DNA of 64,000 nucleotides, from positions 62,001 through 126,000 of the forward strand of contig JAVXUO010002452.1 in NCBI GenBank assembly GCA_033065855.1, given 5' to 3'. Of this stretch, positions 22,818 to 35,267 are shown piece after piece; position 1 is the stretch's first letter; the number at the start of each line of letters is the position of its first letter. The notes below the pieces were generated by a model. The model worked only from the letters and a program-made list of their open reading frames with translations, was not told the origin of the DNA and did not search any database. Made by a program: the position numbers and the translations under genes. This stretch comes from Escallonia rubra (Eukaryota > Streptophyta > Magnoliopsida > Escalloniales > Escalloniaceae).

Positions 22818-25800
22818 TAGACCTGGCAAACGGGTCTACCCGCGCGGGTACGGGTAATACCCGGCCGGATCCGGGTAAAACCGGGTCGGGTAATTTATAC
22901 CCGGGTTTTTCCGGGTACGAATATATGAGATCCGTACCCTACCCTGGCGGGTAGGGTATTACCCGCGGCTCTTGACAGTTTTTTTTTTATTCAAAACAGA
23001 TTTTAACTCATTCAATTAGCTGGTTATCTTGCTTATTTTATCAACACATTTCCTATCTTTGATTGTTAATTTGTTATTGTAAAAACAATCTTCACTTTGG
23101 TTATTTTATGTTATGACACATAAACATTAAAACTCATAATATCCTACATTCCTACTTAGTTACTTACTACTAATTACTTACTAGTTACTAGCATACTAAT
23201 CGTTAAATAGCATATGAACAAATTCAAGCATCTAACCCTATTCCCAAATCCCCGCCCATAATCCAAAAACTTTAAACAACAATTACATCATCATATTACA
23301 ATATCACATGCATAAATTCATTGAAATTAAAGTCTTCAATTCCGCGTCAACTAAAACTTCAAGTCTTCAAATCTCCGTTAAGCTTCTTGCATCCAAGTCC
23401 AACGAATCATCCATGTTTGCATTGATAGGCAAAGATACCTCAAGGTCATTATCGTCCGGATCATCACCTAAATTTAAGCAAATATGATTAGACTAAATCC
23501 CAAAACATAAATATAAACTTCATATCCAAATGCTTTAAAAATAATTACTTACTTTGAATTGCATATCCATACAACCAATTGCGTCCGCAAACCAAAGATT
23601 GGGCATTATCCGGAGTAAGTGAACTCCGAACTTTTGAAAGAACTTTTGCTCCAATACTAAAAGCTGATTCAGATGCAACAGTGGTAATTGGAATGCTCAT
23701 AATGTCACGTGCCATATTAGAAAGAATAGTATACCTAGACCGATTGTCTTTCCAATACTCCAACACATCCAAATATGCATATTCCACGCGATCATATGCC
23801 GGCTCCTCCAAATAAAGATCTAAATCCGACTTCTTCTTGGCCTCAAGTCGTCGCTTTTTAAAGTACTCCTACATTTTTTGAATGAGAAATGTATTAAACA
23901 AAAAATATAAACACGTAAACAAGGAACGTAAACATAAAAAGGGAAATAACTTACTTCAGCTTCATCTTCTTCCACCAAGCAAACGATACTTGTACCAACT
24001 GAAGCTTTATCTTTTGGAATAATAGAATTTTGAACCACATATTCTTCATAGAGCTTCTCGATCTTCTTTTTGAGTTCTTTTGCCTTATCTTCTCCTTTAC
24101 CCGCTTCAATCTTTTCATAGCAATATTCAACATATCCCAACTTGTAGCGAGGATCAAGCACTGTTGCTATAGCTAGGATAGTACTATAAGATTCCCAATA
24201 CTTTAAAAACTTAGGGTACATTTCCATCGCCATTTTTCTCAAAACTAGATCCTCACTTTCCATCTCTTCCATTATACGCAACTGAATTCTCCACACTGAA
24301 TTAAAATACAGATTTGAAGTTACGTACTCAGTCCCAGACACAAGATTGGTCATCACAGCAAATGGGGCCAAAAACTTTGCAATTTTAGCCCCCCTATCCC
24401 ATTCTTCATTGGTAGGACAATACTTGTAGCTAGGTTCAATGAGGGAATAATTCACAAACGCTGATCGAAATTTAAGCCCACACTCTAGCATAAAGAAAGT
24501 AGAGTTCCAACGAGTAGGAACATCCATGCGCAAACCCATCGACGTAGCCACACCAATTTGCTCACAACACTGGGCAAACTTTATCTTCCTACCCTCGGAT
24601 CCTTTCACATACTTAATGCTCTCCCTAATCTTGTAAATAGCCTCATTACCAACTTTCAACCCGTCTTGCACAATGAGGTTCAAGATATGAGCCGAACATC
24701 GTATATGAAAATAATCTCCATTACTCACCAAGACTTTGTTGACTAGCAATATATTCTTCAAGTGTTCTTGCATGTTATCACAACTACTGGCATTATCTAA
24801 AGTGATCGAAAAGACTTTTTTCTCAATTCCCCAATCCTTCAAAAATTCATATGCTTTGTCACACAAGGATTTACCATTATGTGGCGGAACAAAATGAGAA
24901 AAATTAAGAATCCTACTATGCAATTTCCAATTTTCATCAACGAAGTGTGCAGTCAAGCAAAGATATCCCTCATATCTAATAGAAGTCCACGCATCCGCTG
25001 TAAGACATAGCTTCCCTCTAATTCTTCTCAAAGCAAGCTTAAGCATGGCTTTCTGACTCAATGAGATTTTCAAACAATCGGCTTTTGCAGTATTACGAGT
25101 ATAATGCTTGACATCCGGATTCAAATAAGTGTGAACATCCCTAAGACCCTCATATTCAGCAGCCAAGAAAGGTAAGTTATGCTTCATCATTGCAATAGCC
25201 ATTTTTTCACGAAAAACATCTTGAGAAAACTTTCTAGACCTCAATTTCACAGAATGATCTAAATGCATCTGTTTTACGTCCATAAATTCTTTCTTGTACA
25301 CATTACAAACCTTAAGATGTTTATGCATATTTGAAGTCCCATGTGTACCCTTACATGGCTTCCCATCAGGAGTTGTCCCCATGGCAAAACTAGAGACTTT
25401 ACACCACCTACACACAGCCCTATGTTTATTATTCTCCCCCACAATATCAAATTTAGTCCAAACATCACCTCTAGACTTTTCATCAACACTAATGTCAATA
25501 TCATTGGCAACTTCATCAAGGTTGGTAAAAACTTGAGGACATTCATCTTCAACATCAACAACCTCAACATTCTCAATGGGCGGATTCTTGTTTACAGATT
25601 CCATAGATTCTACAATAGTCCGAAACAAAGAATAAGAAAAAAAGCTAGAACAACAAGTCAACAAATCCAACAAGACCAACACAAGTTACACAACACATAA
25701 TTTCAAAATTTCACTTCAGTAGTCCACTAGTCCAACAGCAAATTCAGCAATATATATAACATCCAAATGCAAAAAAATACTATCCAATAATATATATAAC

Positions 25801-27116
25801 ATCCAAATCCAACAGCTTAACTTTGTTTATCATTAAAGATGGAAGTGCATAGCTGTCAACTACTTGGACAAACTAACAAAGAGATTTACAGCACAAGTCA
25901 CAACCACGTGTATCTACAGCACAACCACCTGACATTTTCTTTCCTTAGGGAAGCCATAGGTCACATACCAACTCCTCTATGGCAGCCATACCTTACCAAC
26001 AAGCTGGACAATGCTGGGGAACACATTATATACAGTCATACAGACCGTAACAGACATACAGTCATACAACATTTGTTTGCATGACCATATATACACAGTC
26101 ATACAACAATTCACCTCTACCAATTCACTGAATTCAATTCAGTATTCAATTATTCATAATCATATATAGTATATAGTATATAGTATATACAGTTTGCTCT
26201 TACTTTCTACGAAGTAAATGCGATTATAACTAATAACTAATGGAGGTCAGTCAAGCCTCAACCAAGACCTACCATTCTACCAACCTCTTTCAAAGGAATC
26301 AAATCCCAAGACATCAATCCAGGCCAACCTTCCAGCAGGTGGAGTTCAGTCAAGCCACCCAACCAATCCAGGCCAATCAAATCCCAAGACATGCGATTAT
26401 AACTTTAACTTATAACTAATGGAGGTCAGTCAAGCCACCCAAACAATCCCAGCCGAAATTCCCTTGAAACTTGAAAGGTTGAAGTTCTAGTAACCAAAGT
26501 TTATATGGAAAGAAGAAAGAATAAATCCATTTCATCATGTGAGAACTGAGAACTTATACTTAGGAGGAGGATAGATTAACCAACCTTCCAGGTGGAGTTC
26601 CGTGGCGTACGGCGTGAACAGCGGCGGTGGACTGACGGAGGCTGACGGCGGTGGTCGATGGCGTGTTGACGGTGCCGCTACGGCTTGAACAGCGGCTGTC
26701 GACACTGCTACGGCAGTGGTCGGTCGAGTTCACGATCGGTCACCGGCAGATCTGAGGGCTCTGTCGCCGGAGTGCTATGTCGCCGGAGGGCTCCGTCGCA
26801 GGAGTGCTATGTCGCCGGCAGATTGTTGCCGTCTTGGCTTGCGACGGCGTGAGAAGTGAGAAGTGGGTGTGGGTCTATCGTGAGAGAAATGAGAAATGTA
26901 GTGAAATTAGGGCACATTCCAATTTTCCAATTTATAGGTCAAAAAATCCGGGTAAATCCGGGTTACCCGAAATCCGAACCGAACCGACCCAGATTTCACG
27001 GGTCGGTTCGGGTCCGGGTCCAATTTCAGCGGGTAGTAGAAATGGCTACCCGTACCCGGGATTTTGGACCGGGTACGGGTCGGGTAACGGGTACGGTTCC
27101 CTTTTTGCCAGGTCTA
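22818..27116 (-). mobile_element. hAT DNA transposon, intact-looking
   Basis: The 4299 bp element starts TAGACCTGGCAAACGGGTC and ends TTTTTGCCAGGTCTA, with perfect 8 bp target copies GTTTAAAC at 22810-22817 and 27117-27124. Both subterminal regions (22840-22970 and 26945-27090) are packed with ACCCG/CGGGT repeats, the usual transposase-binding arrays. It encodes one spliced transposase on minus. 26580-26900 is GC-rich, probably its promoter and leader side. It lies in an mEF-G intron. Confidence 0.95.
23545..25604 (-). CDS. hAT transposase (zf-BED, RNase H-like, hAT dimerisation)
   Basis: Two exons, 25604-23955 and 23868-23545, join in phase across a GTAAGT...TAG intron to give about 657 residues, normal for plant hAT enzymes of the RICESLEEPER/DAYSLEEPER-like group. 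I chose the Met at 25604 because the upstream in-frame Met at 25682 adds only a hydrophobic stub that does not fit the family. Order: BED finger (CRWCK ... SNMHKHLKVC), RNase H-like core (LCLTADAWTSIRYEGYLCLT, then HIRCSAHILNLIVQDGLK and PTRWNSTFFML), and at the C-terminus the dimerisation motif (YTILSNMARDIMSIPITTVA, then SESAFS). No stop or shift was seen, so it may be active. Confidence 0.9.
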
Positions 27117-27273
27117 GTTTAAACCCTGTAAGCTGGGGTCTAGGAAATGCTTTGTGGCGGCTTTCTTACACGAGTCTGTTTTTGCCTTTATATATAATCT
27201 TGTTTAGAGTGACATAGTTGTATGTTTCAAGATCACTTTCTTAGATGGATCATGATTTTGTGACCGGTTCCTC

Positions 27274-28061
27274 GTTCCTCGTTTGGTTTGTTTGCATTCG
27301 AATGAGATGGAGGTTTGCAAACACGCTGCACAAATCTTTGGAATTTTTAAAATTTTTATTTTGGCGTGGAATTAATATAGTTGTTTTTCATGATCTCTCT
27401 GGAAGCTTTACCAAGTGAAACCTTAAAAGAGAAGTAAAACATTCTTGAAAATGACTGCATTGCAGCTAAAAAAACCTTTTTGTAATTGTTTTGTCATTCC
27501 AACTCTAGTTCTTTTAGTAATTTTCATTCTCAATCTTATGCTACAGGACATTCAAGAGGCACATGCTGGGAAAATAGTATCTGTGTTTGGTGTAGATTGT
27601 GCTTCAGGTACCCCTAGCAGAAGGACAAGATATTTAGCCTCTTTTCTTGTAGTTCTGGGAAATGCTGATAAAATTGGAATCTCGAATGCTACAATAATTG
27701 ACATTTGGGAATCTTTGAATAGAGATTTTTGGATTCACTGTTACAGACTCAGTTGGACGTTTTGATTTGTGTTCCTTTTTTCTTACTTCGATGTCATTGC
27801 CTGTCATCAGGAGATACATTCACCGATACACCATGACTTCTATGAATGTCCCGGAGCCAGTGATGCCGTTAGCTGTTTCACCATTTTCTAAAGATTCTGG
27901 AGGACAAGTGAGCTTTCTTTTGGAATATATATACATATGAACTTTTTATTTACTGCAATAATGATCACTTTCTATCATTTTTGATAGTTTTCTAAAGCTT
28001 TGAATCTGTTTCAAAGAGAGGATCCTAAATTTCTTGTTGTTTAGATGCTGAGAGTGGTCAG
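27274..28061 (+). pseudogene. MEFG1: mEF-G exons of domains II-III, damaged
   Basis: 27274-27312 reads VPRLVCLHSNEME, where the family has VPRLVRMHSNDME; no AG precedes it, the site reads ...GACCG, and GTTCCTC is duplicated there. 27547-27607 (DIQEAHAGKIVSVFGVDCAS) is clean. 27811-27907 has DTFTD joined directly to the codons for YTMTSMNVPEP with about 13 bases missing, which shifts the frame. 27988-28061 (FSKALNLFQREDP...) is one base short of 75. The order and exon borders match an intact plant gene. Confidence 0.85.
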
Positions 28062-28172
28062 GTAGGAATGCATGTGCCCGCATGTGCTAAACATTTTTGA
28101 CATTTAACTCTCTGCAAGTTCAGATAGAGTTCTGTCATCCCACACCTTGACAACTTAAAGCTTTATGAGCAG

Positions 28173-28479
28173 ACAATTATATCTGGAATGGGGGAGTTGC
28201 ATTTGGACATATACGTCGAGCGCATTCGGAGAGAGTATAAGTTATGTTTTTTGAACACAGTTATGTGTGTTTCGTGTTACTGCTGGGTCAATGTATCAAT
28301 TTTAAGGATACCTAATGCAAGTCTTCTTTTTATTTTTTTTTGGTCTTTGTTATCAAAGGTTGACGCAACTGTTGGGAAACCTCGTGTTAACTTCAGAGAG
28401 ACTGTTACTCAACGTGCTGAATTTACTATTTGCATAAGAAGCAAAGTGGAGGGCAGGGCCAATACGGAAGGGTATGTGG
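28173..28479 (+). pseudogene. MEFG1: mEF-G exons of domains III-IV, damaged
   Basis: 28173-28241 encodes TIISGMGELHLDIYVERIRR plus EYK, but AAG is followed by TTATG, so the donor GT is gone. 28359-28479 encodes VDATVGKPRVNFRETVTQRA, then shifts frame after EF; the alternative frame continues YLHKKQSGGQGQYGRV as in the family. The exon is 121 bases where 122 are expected. Confidence 0.85.
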
Positions 28480-28674
28480 GTAAATGTTACTTTTAACTAG
28501 TGAAGTTGTAGCCCTGCTACTGAAATTATCCTAGAACGCTTATTTGTTGTTTGGGATGTCACATCATAAGTTCACATATTTAGTTAATGATACTTTTGAC
28601 GTCTGAGGCCTTTCCTCTGATTGAAGTTTTTGTAGTGCATTTTATGTTTTTTTTTTGGAAATGTGCCAAGCTTA

Positions 28675-29763
28675 GGGCCCGTACGTTTACGGTATTCGTT
28701 TTCCAGTTTTCATTTTCCGTTTTCGTTTTCATAATTTTCGTATTTAGTTAGAAAATTCATTCGTGTACTTTTATATTTTCACAATTCGTTTTAGCTACTT
28801 TTTTTGTCGGATTTGTGTACTTATATCATTTTTATTTTCACTTTTCTACCCAACATTTTTGACAAAGTCCCCCGCCTCCCCCTCCTCCCTCCCCCCTCCA
28901 CTCTCTGCCCTTTCCAACGAGATCTACCGCCACCCGTCTACTGCCGCCTCTTTCCAACGATCTTCCCCATCTACCGCCGCCCTGCACATAGATTCCAATC
29001 GATGAATGCCTGAGCTTCAAGATGGGCGATTGCCAGACGGGCTTGAGGATGGGAGACTGCTAGATGGATTCCAATCGATGAACGCCCGGGCTTCACCTAC
29101 CAGATCGAGGCTCTTCGCCTACCAGATCTCTTCAAGATGGACGGTTTTGCATGGATTCCGCAAAGAATACACAGAGACGTCGAAGCTCTTCACCTACCAG
29201 ACCTCTCTCTCTGTTTTTTTTTTGTTTGAAATGGTTACGGTGGTTAGATCGGCCATCGTGGGTTGCAATTGGAGGGTGGTTTATGGTGGCTGTGTGGCGA
29301 CGAAATGGCCGGAAGAGATAAGGTTTGAGTGTTGAGTGGTGGGCATGGTGGCTGTGGTGTGATTCTATGTGGTGGTTCAGTGACGGGTCTGGATAAACGC
29401 GGGTGGTGCATGGTGGTGCTAGGGAGGATACGAGGTTTGAGTGTTGAGTGGTGGGCATGGTGGCTGTGGTGCCTTTCTTTGTGGTGGTTCAGTGATGGAT
29501 CTGGACAAATGTGGTGGTGCACGGTGGTGCTAGGGAGGAGAGAGAGGGAGGGAGCAGCTTATGACTTTTTTGCTTTTTTTCTGACGTTGAGTTCATTTTT
29601 TGGAAAAAGGTGAAAACAGCCAAGGCTGTTTTCATGATATTGGCTACTGTTTGGATATTTGTATCCAAAACGAAATTGAAAACATATAAAAGTACACGAA
29701 AAAGGCATCTTTTTTATCATCATTGCTAAATACAAAAACGAAATAGGGTAGACGTACAGGCCC
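28675..29763. mobile_element. Non-autonomous PIF/Harbinger (Tourist-like) element
   Basis: The 1089 bp element is bounded by TTA copies (28672-28674 and 29764-29766). Its ends GGGCCCGTACGTTTACG and GGGCCTGTACGTCTACC share a core with the 17 bp ends of the PIF element at 10921. Both subterminal regions also match that element, for example TTTGGATATTTG and AAAAGTACACGAAAAAG on the right. The interior is unrelated: GC-rich sequence and a 112 bp tandem pair from 29321 and 29433 rich in GGTGGT. It carries no transposase, and a second copy starts at 63297. Confidence 0.85.
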
Positions 29764-30017
29764 TTATTTTGTCATCTGCGAACATTTAATCCTTAAAATT
29801 TATCAAAATTGACCTAGGGTCCCATTCGCGTGCATGTGTTCATATTATGTAGTCCATTTCTAAGAAACAACAATTATGTAGGTTCAATGCAATGCCAATC
29901 GGTGCTTTGACTCATGGAGAAACATTTTTTATTGTTTTTTTTCCCAGTTAATTCCCACTGGTACTAGCTCTATGGATATGTTCTAACATTTTGGTGACTT
30001 GATCATTTCACTGGCAG

Positions 30018-33000
30018 GTATGTGGAACCACTTCCGACTGGGTCGCCAACTAAGTTTGAATTCAAAAACAATATTGTAGGACAAGCTATACCGTCAAATT
30101 TTGTGCCAGCAATTGAGAAGGGTTTCAAAGAAGCGGCAAATTCGTGAGTATTAGAGGTTTCTTTTGTCTATGGATGGAAAAAGGGAAATGGAAAAAACAT
30201 TCTTTTGCCATATTAGATGAAGCTGCCTTCTAAACCGTGTTGTCTACTAATTTCCATCGAGGTTGCTTAAATATTTTGCATCAACTGTAGGCTTGCTTTA
30301 TAATTGACCTTCTCATACAAGGCAGACGAAGAATAAATCAGCTTACTGTAGGCTTTGCTTAACTGCTGTAAGCTTGCTTTCTTTGACGTATGCCATGTAG
30401 CTACAAGAATCATTCATGTTCTACTTTTAGAGTAGTCCACCACTAGACAGCTTTAGTTTACTATTTACAGAGAAACTATCTCAGTGAAGTCCTTTTGAGC
30501 TTTACCTTACTATATGTGAAACTTACATACTGCATGCACCTCTAAGTATAACAGTATCTTCAAAAATAGTTTTCTATTTTATGGTACGTCTTGATTATAT
30601 GAAACTTGAATTCATAAGAATATTCAACAAGAGAAGATTCTAACTCTTTCTTTCTCCTTGCAAGCCTCCTTCTATTACAACTCGTAACAACATTGATTAG
30701 TACATAGCCATATTTACTTGCCAGATATCTTGCCAATACTTGCACTTACTTCAGGTGCACCTTGATATCTAATCCTCCTCCCCGAAGACGTCGTTAATCT
30801 CTGCCATTTCTTATCTTAACTGTTGTTCTGAGTCAGTAATTCTGTTGTTTCATCTTTCGAGCAAGGAAGTTTAGATTTTTGGCCAAGCCTGCTCTCCTCA
30901 CATTATGCTCACTCTCCTCCACATGAATCGAAGTTACCGCTTCTGTTTAATAAATAGCCAAACTATTGCTCCCCTCATAAGTACCATGGAACAAATGGTT
31001 CACAACCTTAGGTTGGGTAATTCATATCTGAAGTTGTTATTGGTTGTCGTTGATTCTTATCATATTCAGTACTAACATTGTGCTTTTGTTTGTTCGTGCA
31101 GGGGTTCGTTAATAGGTTACCCAGTTGAAAATATTCGTATAGTTCTGACTGATGGTGCATCCCATGCGGTGGATTCTAGTGAACTTGCATTCAAGCTAGC
31201 AGCAATATACGCCTTTAGACAGGTCTTTTGCTTGCATTCAAAACGACAGTTTTTAAAAATTATTTGCTTGTATTTTTAATTTTTGACATGGTTGGGAGAA
31301 TGTTACTTTCCACTCCACCACTTAATCTCCTTCCACACATAGAGATGTTACCACTTTCCTAAACAGTGTTATACAGTCGCAAAACCTGTTATATTGGAAC
31401 CTGTTATGCTAGTAGCACTGAAAGCTCCAACCGAATTTCAGGGCACTGTTATTGGTGATATTAATAAGTGAGTACTTTAATCTTCTTCGACGAAATGTCG
31501 TTTTTATTTTACCCTCGACATTTTCACACAAACTGATTGTATCATATGACAGGAGAAAAGGTCTGATTGTTGGAAATGGCCAGGAAGGAGATGATTCAGT
31601 AGTTACTGCCCATGTATGTGCACTTTTCTTCTTTATTAATTATGTATGAGTAGCCAGAAGATATGCATATCATGTCATTTGTTGAATTGTCCTTCCTGGT
31701 CTACTCCATTCATCTTATGCAAATAGAAGTTCATGCTTGTCATGGGTGGTTATTGAATGTTGCGAAAAAGCTGTAGAATTGAAGTATCTCTGAAGAATGC
31801 AATCTTTAGCTACACATAGTTATGTGGTATTTTTTAGGTGAAAGAGAATCACTTATCTGATACTGCCAACTCCTCAGCCTTTGGCTTCATAGCTCTATTT
31901 TAGTGAACTATAAAAGGTTAAGAGAAGTTCTTTTGTGCAAGGTCACGCAGCAGAAGCTATATACTACGATAATGCCATTTTGATGTGTACTATGAGAGAT
32001 TTAGATATGGTATTTTTCTTATTATTTGATTTTATTGCATAGCATCCAAATTAACCATGAATGCTTGTAACAGTGATGAATAGTGCAAGCTTTCTTCATT
32101 CCCCAAAATGGCACTTGAGAGTTGAGATAGAGAATGGGATGGGTGCATTAGAATACTTGGGCTGGCAAATGATGGGACTTCTTCAGAAGTTCCCTCTCCC
32201 CTTTCCTTTTTTACGTTTTTCTTTTGAGTTGGGGAGGGGGGTGGGGAAGGGGTGAGGGATGTTGCGTGGAAAGCCACTTCAAGAGTCCAACCACTAGCTA
32301 AGGTGATACATTGCACATCCATATTCGCTTCACCCGTATTCGTTGTAAAGTGGCACTTCGTATGCTCTGTTTCACTTCAATGTTTTATTATGTCGCTTTA
32401 GTCTTGTACAAAAATTGTAGAAGAACATTTCACTCCAATGATCAGACATGTTCTTGACTTCAACTGGGAACTGCCCTCTCAACGTTTTAATCAGTGTAGA
32501 ACTTGTAGGTTAGGGAATCAAAGGCTGAAGCCTCGAGAGATGGATGATAGAATGTGCCTCTTGGTGGTCATTGTGATTATGTTAATAAGCTTCTAGTATT
32601 ACTTCTGAAGCACGACCTGGATATTGTTAGTGAAATTTCCGTCGAGGATGATTTGTCTAATATCTGTAAAAGGTTGAACTTACATAAACCGCATTTGTGA
32701 TTACAAGAATATGAAGTGTTAACTTATTACTTGTCAAAAAGAAAATAATTTGTTTTCCTTTACCGTAAAAACTGTACATTTTTCTCTGGTATATCACAAG
32801 TAATGCAAGGATTACACTAAATGCTGGTTGGATCAAGGTGATAGCCTAGTGGTAAATGCCAGCCCTTTCTTTCCAAGCCTATGTCTAACAATTTTAAAAT
32901 TGATGTTATGAGCACATCTATCACATATAGTGCAGTGATCTGTCGAAGCAAAATCATAGAACATACATCACTGGCACATCATTAAAGCTTAGGGTCCTGT

Positions 33001-33361
33001 GTGGTACCTTCATCTATCCCAGGTGTCTTTATTTCTGTTACTTGCCTTCTACTGTTTAATTTGTGGGCTTTATACTTGGGCGATGCATGTTGGATAAGGA
33101 TGTGTTTCTTTGATTTTTCAGGTCGCCCTAAACAATATGTCGGATATTCAACATCTCTTCGTTCGATGACATAGGTGAAGCAAAGATGATGCTGTCTAAT
33201 GGTTCCATCTACAAGTCATGTTTAATATGCCATGTTTTTTTTTTCTTTTTGTGCAGGGTAAAGGTGAATTCACGATGGAATACAAAGAGCATTCTCCAGT
33301 TTCTAATGATGTGCAGATGCAATTGGTGAACACGTATAAGGCCACCAAGGCAGCTGAATAA
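30018..33361 (+). pseudogene. MEFG1: mEF-G exons of domains IV-V and stop
   Basis: 30018-30143 ([15 protein letters not shown]...), 31102-31222 ([20 protein letters not shown]...), 31367-31467 ([16 protein letters not shown]...) and 31553-31613 (RKGLIVGNGQEGDDSVVTAH) are clean with canonical sites. 33122-33174 (V.LNNM then GYSTSLRSMT) is one base short and ends in TAG where the family has Gln. 33257-33361 gives GKGEFTMEYKEHSPVSNDVQ... and a terminal TAA. The introns hold no other gene that I recognise. Confidence 0.88.
32822..32900 (+). other. Possible SINE remnant
   Basis: GATAGCCTAGTGGTAAATG resembles a tRNA-type box A (TRGCNNAGTGG) as found at plant SINE starts. No clear box B or tail was seen, so this is weak. 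Confidence 0.25.
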
Positions 33362-33880
33362 TATTGGGTTTTCCGGTATATAGACCTCACTTGTATCAAT
33401 CCCGAGTTCTGATATCTATGAAGGCCAAGATTTGGCCAGTAATTTTGGAAAGGCTGAATAAATTTCATATAGTAATTGATACTTGTATCAATATAAAAAG
33501 CAGATGTAGGGTTTTGCATCACATCGAAATTATTCATTGTACGAGCAATTGTCTTGTTTTGTTCGCAAAAGTTCAGTCTCGACTTTTGAAGTGTATGCAG
33601 AGCAAGAAAATTGTGAGAGTCGATATATGTCAGAACTCAGAAGAGGTTGCATCATTTATGGAGCACGTACATCACCAAATCGTTGCGATAAAGTGGGTAG
33701 TTTAAGTAACCTTAGTAGTTCAAGAAGGAATCTAGGAGGTAGATAGGAAGTTACATAGTCCTTGTTTATAGTCTACTTGGCATTGTATGAGATTATCTAC
33801 TTCAAAGTACCAATGATGGCGTTTTGGTTCGATTCGTTTGAGGTGAATTTTACACCGATTTGAATTGTTCTGTTGAAGAG

Positions 33881-34028
33881 TCTTATTAGTTTGAATGAGC
33901 ATTTGAGTAATGATCTACTTGCTTCGCAGCTCTCTGAATAATGCTAGTAACAAGTCTTATTAGTTTGAATGAGCATTTGAGTAATGATCTACTTGCTTTG
34001 CAGCTCTCTGAATAATGCTAGTAACAAC
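33881..34028 (+). repeat. 74 bp tandem duplication
   Basis: Two nearly identical 74 bp copies begin TCTTATTAGTTTGAATGAGC at 33881 and 33955; they look very recent. Confidence 0.9.
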
Positions 34029-34515
34029 TTTCAGCTATATAACTCGTTGCTTGCTTATTCTGTTCATTGGATCTTCGCATGTGCGTCGACTTTTCATTGA
34101 AATGGTCATCATCAAAGTTTATCTCGGCCATTCTATTAATCGTATATTGACACTTACGTGCAACTGATGTGCAAATAACCAACAGAGACTTGTATTTTAC
34201 GTGAACCTTTGAGACACATGCACGACGTCGAAAGAAAATAATATAGCGGCAGAGTGAAGATTTTTGTGATGATTCACTGAGGGGTAATAACATGTTTTGT
34301 TTACTTGCAATTTGACATATGTAAGATTATTCTGGGTAAATGTAGTCAATAACTTTTGAATTGTGACATGCAAAGTGTTGTTGACATTGGTGTGGAGCTT
34401 TGTGACTTGACTTTACTATGTGACCTATCTTAGGCTCTTTTTTTATCTTAAGAAAACGACTAAGACAGTTTATATAAGAAACTAAAGAGCATATGTGGAT
34501 ATGTAGAAAGAACGA

Positions 34516-34785
34516 AGGGTCATCGTTCTGCAGACAACGAAGTGGAATGCCAAAGAAAGTGGAGTGCAATTTAAGTAGCAGATGATGGGTTAAAAAGCTA
34601 GACAAGAGTCTCCGACTTTACAAATGTACCAACATCAAAATTGAAGCAATAGGGTCATCGTTCTGTTGACAACGAAGTGGAATGCCAAAGAAAGTGGATT
34701 GCAATGTAAGTAGTAGATGATGGGTTAAAAAGCTAGACAAAAGTCTCCGACTTTAGAAATGTACCAACGTCAAAATTGAAGCAAT
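34516..34785 (+). repeat. 135 bp tandem duplication
   Basis: Two copies of 135 bp start AGGGTCATCGTTCTG at 34516 and 34651, differing at only a handful of bases. Confidence 0.9.
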
Positions 34786-35267
34786 CACTTATGTCGAGCT
34801 TTTTCGTAAGAAAAGAGGAAGAGTTCCTTTCTCATTAGATAAAGATGATCGGTTATTATGTGATGGTAATTTTTTATGAACGGTTATCATGTCATTGACC
34901 GGGTGATGCAAGATATAATCAAGGAATCAATTTTGTTTGGTTTACATGCGGTTGCTGTAGTCCGTCGATTACGTTCAAAGTTTGGAAAAACAATATTTCG
35001 ACCGTCCCTTTTAATTTGATCGCCTTTTAACTTGCATGCTTATTTAGGATATAGTTATATTTTATGAATTTTTCATTCTATCCCAAAATACCCTTATATA
35101 TAAAACTATTTTGTAATTTGTTCTATGTGTATGATAAAGGTCATTCCATTGCGACAAATATTAAAAGGACAATCTCATAAATAATTAATTTATGGCCTAT
35201 AGCCGATTAACTGAAGTGACGTATCTCCTGATTAAAAATAGCCTTTCATTTAGCTTGATGACTCCAT

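Larger units (their letters stand above)
9792..33361 (+). pseudogene. MEFG1: Mitochondrial elongation factor G, decayed intron-bearing gene
   Basis: mEF-G is the GTPase that drives translocation on mitochondrial ribosomes. Surviving exons by similarity: 9792-10186, 21695-21790, 21868-21956, 22053-22119, 27274-27312, 27547-27607, 27811-27907, 27988-28061, 28173-28241, 28359-28479, 30018-30143, 31102-31222, 31367-31467, 31553-31613, 33122-33174 and 33257-33361 (stop TAA). They encode the P-loop end of the G domain, then domains II-V. Roughly 250 residues between exon 1 and 21695, including the DTPGH and NKLD GTP-binding motifs, are absent. Other damage is a frameshift near 9910, a lost acceptor before 27274, a 13-base loss near 27828, single-base losses near 28039, 28425 and 33140, a weakened donor at 28241 and a TAG at 33172. 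The kept introns mean it is not a processed copy. A functional gene should exist elsewhere. Confidence 0.88.
33362..35267. other. Intergenic spacer between mEF-G pseudogene and NLR
   Basis: This AT-rich spacer has no gene that I recognise. It contains two tandem duplications, listed separately (33881-34028 and 34516-34785). The part near 35040-35110 is the likely 3' flank of the minus-strand resistance gene. Confidence 0.5.
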
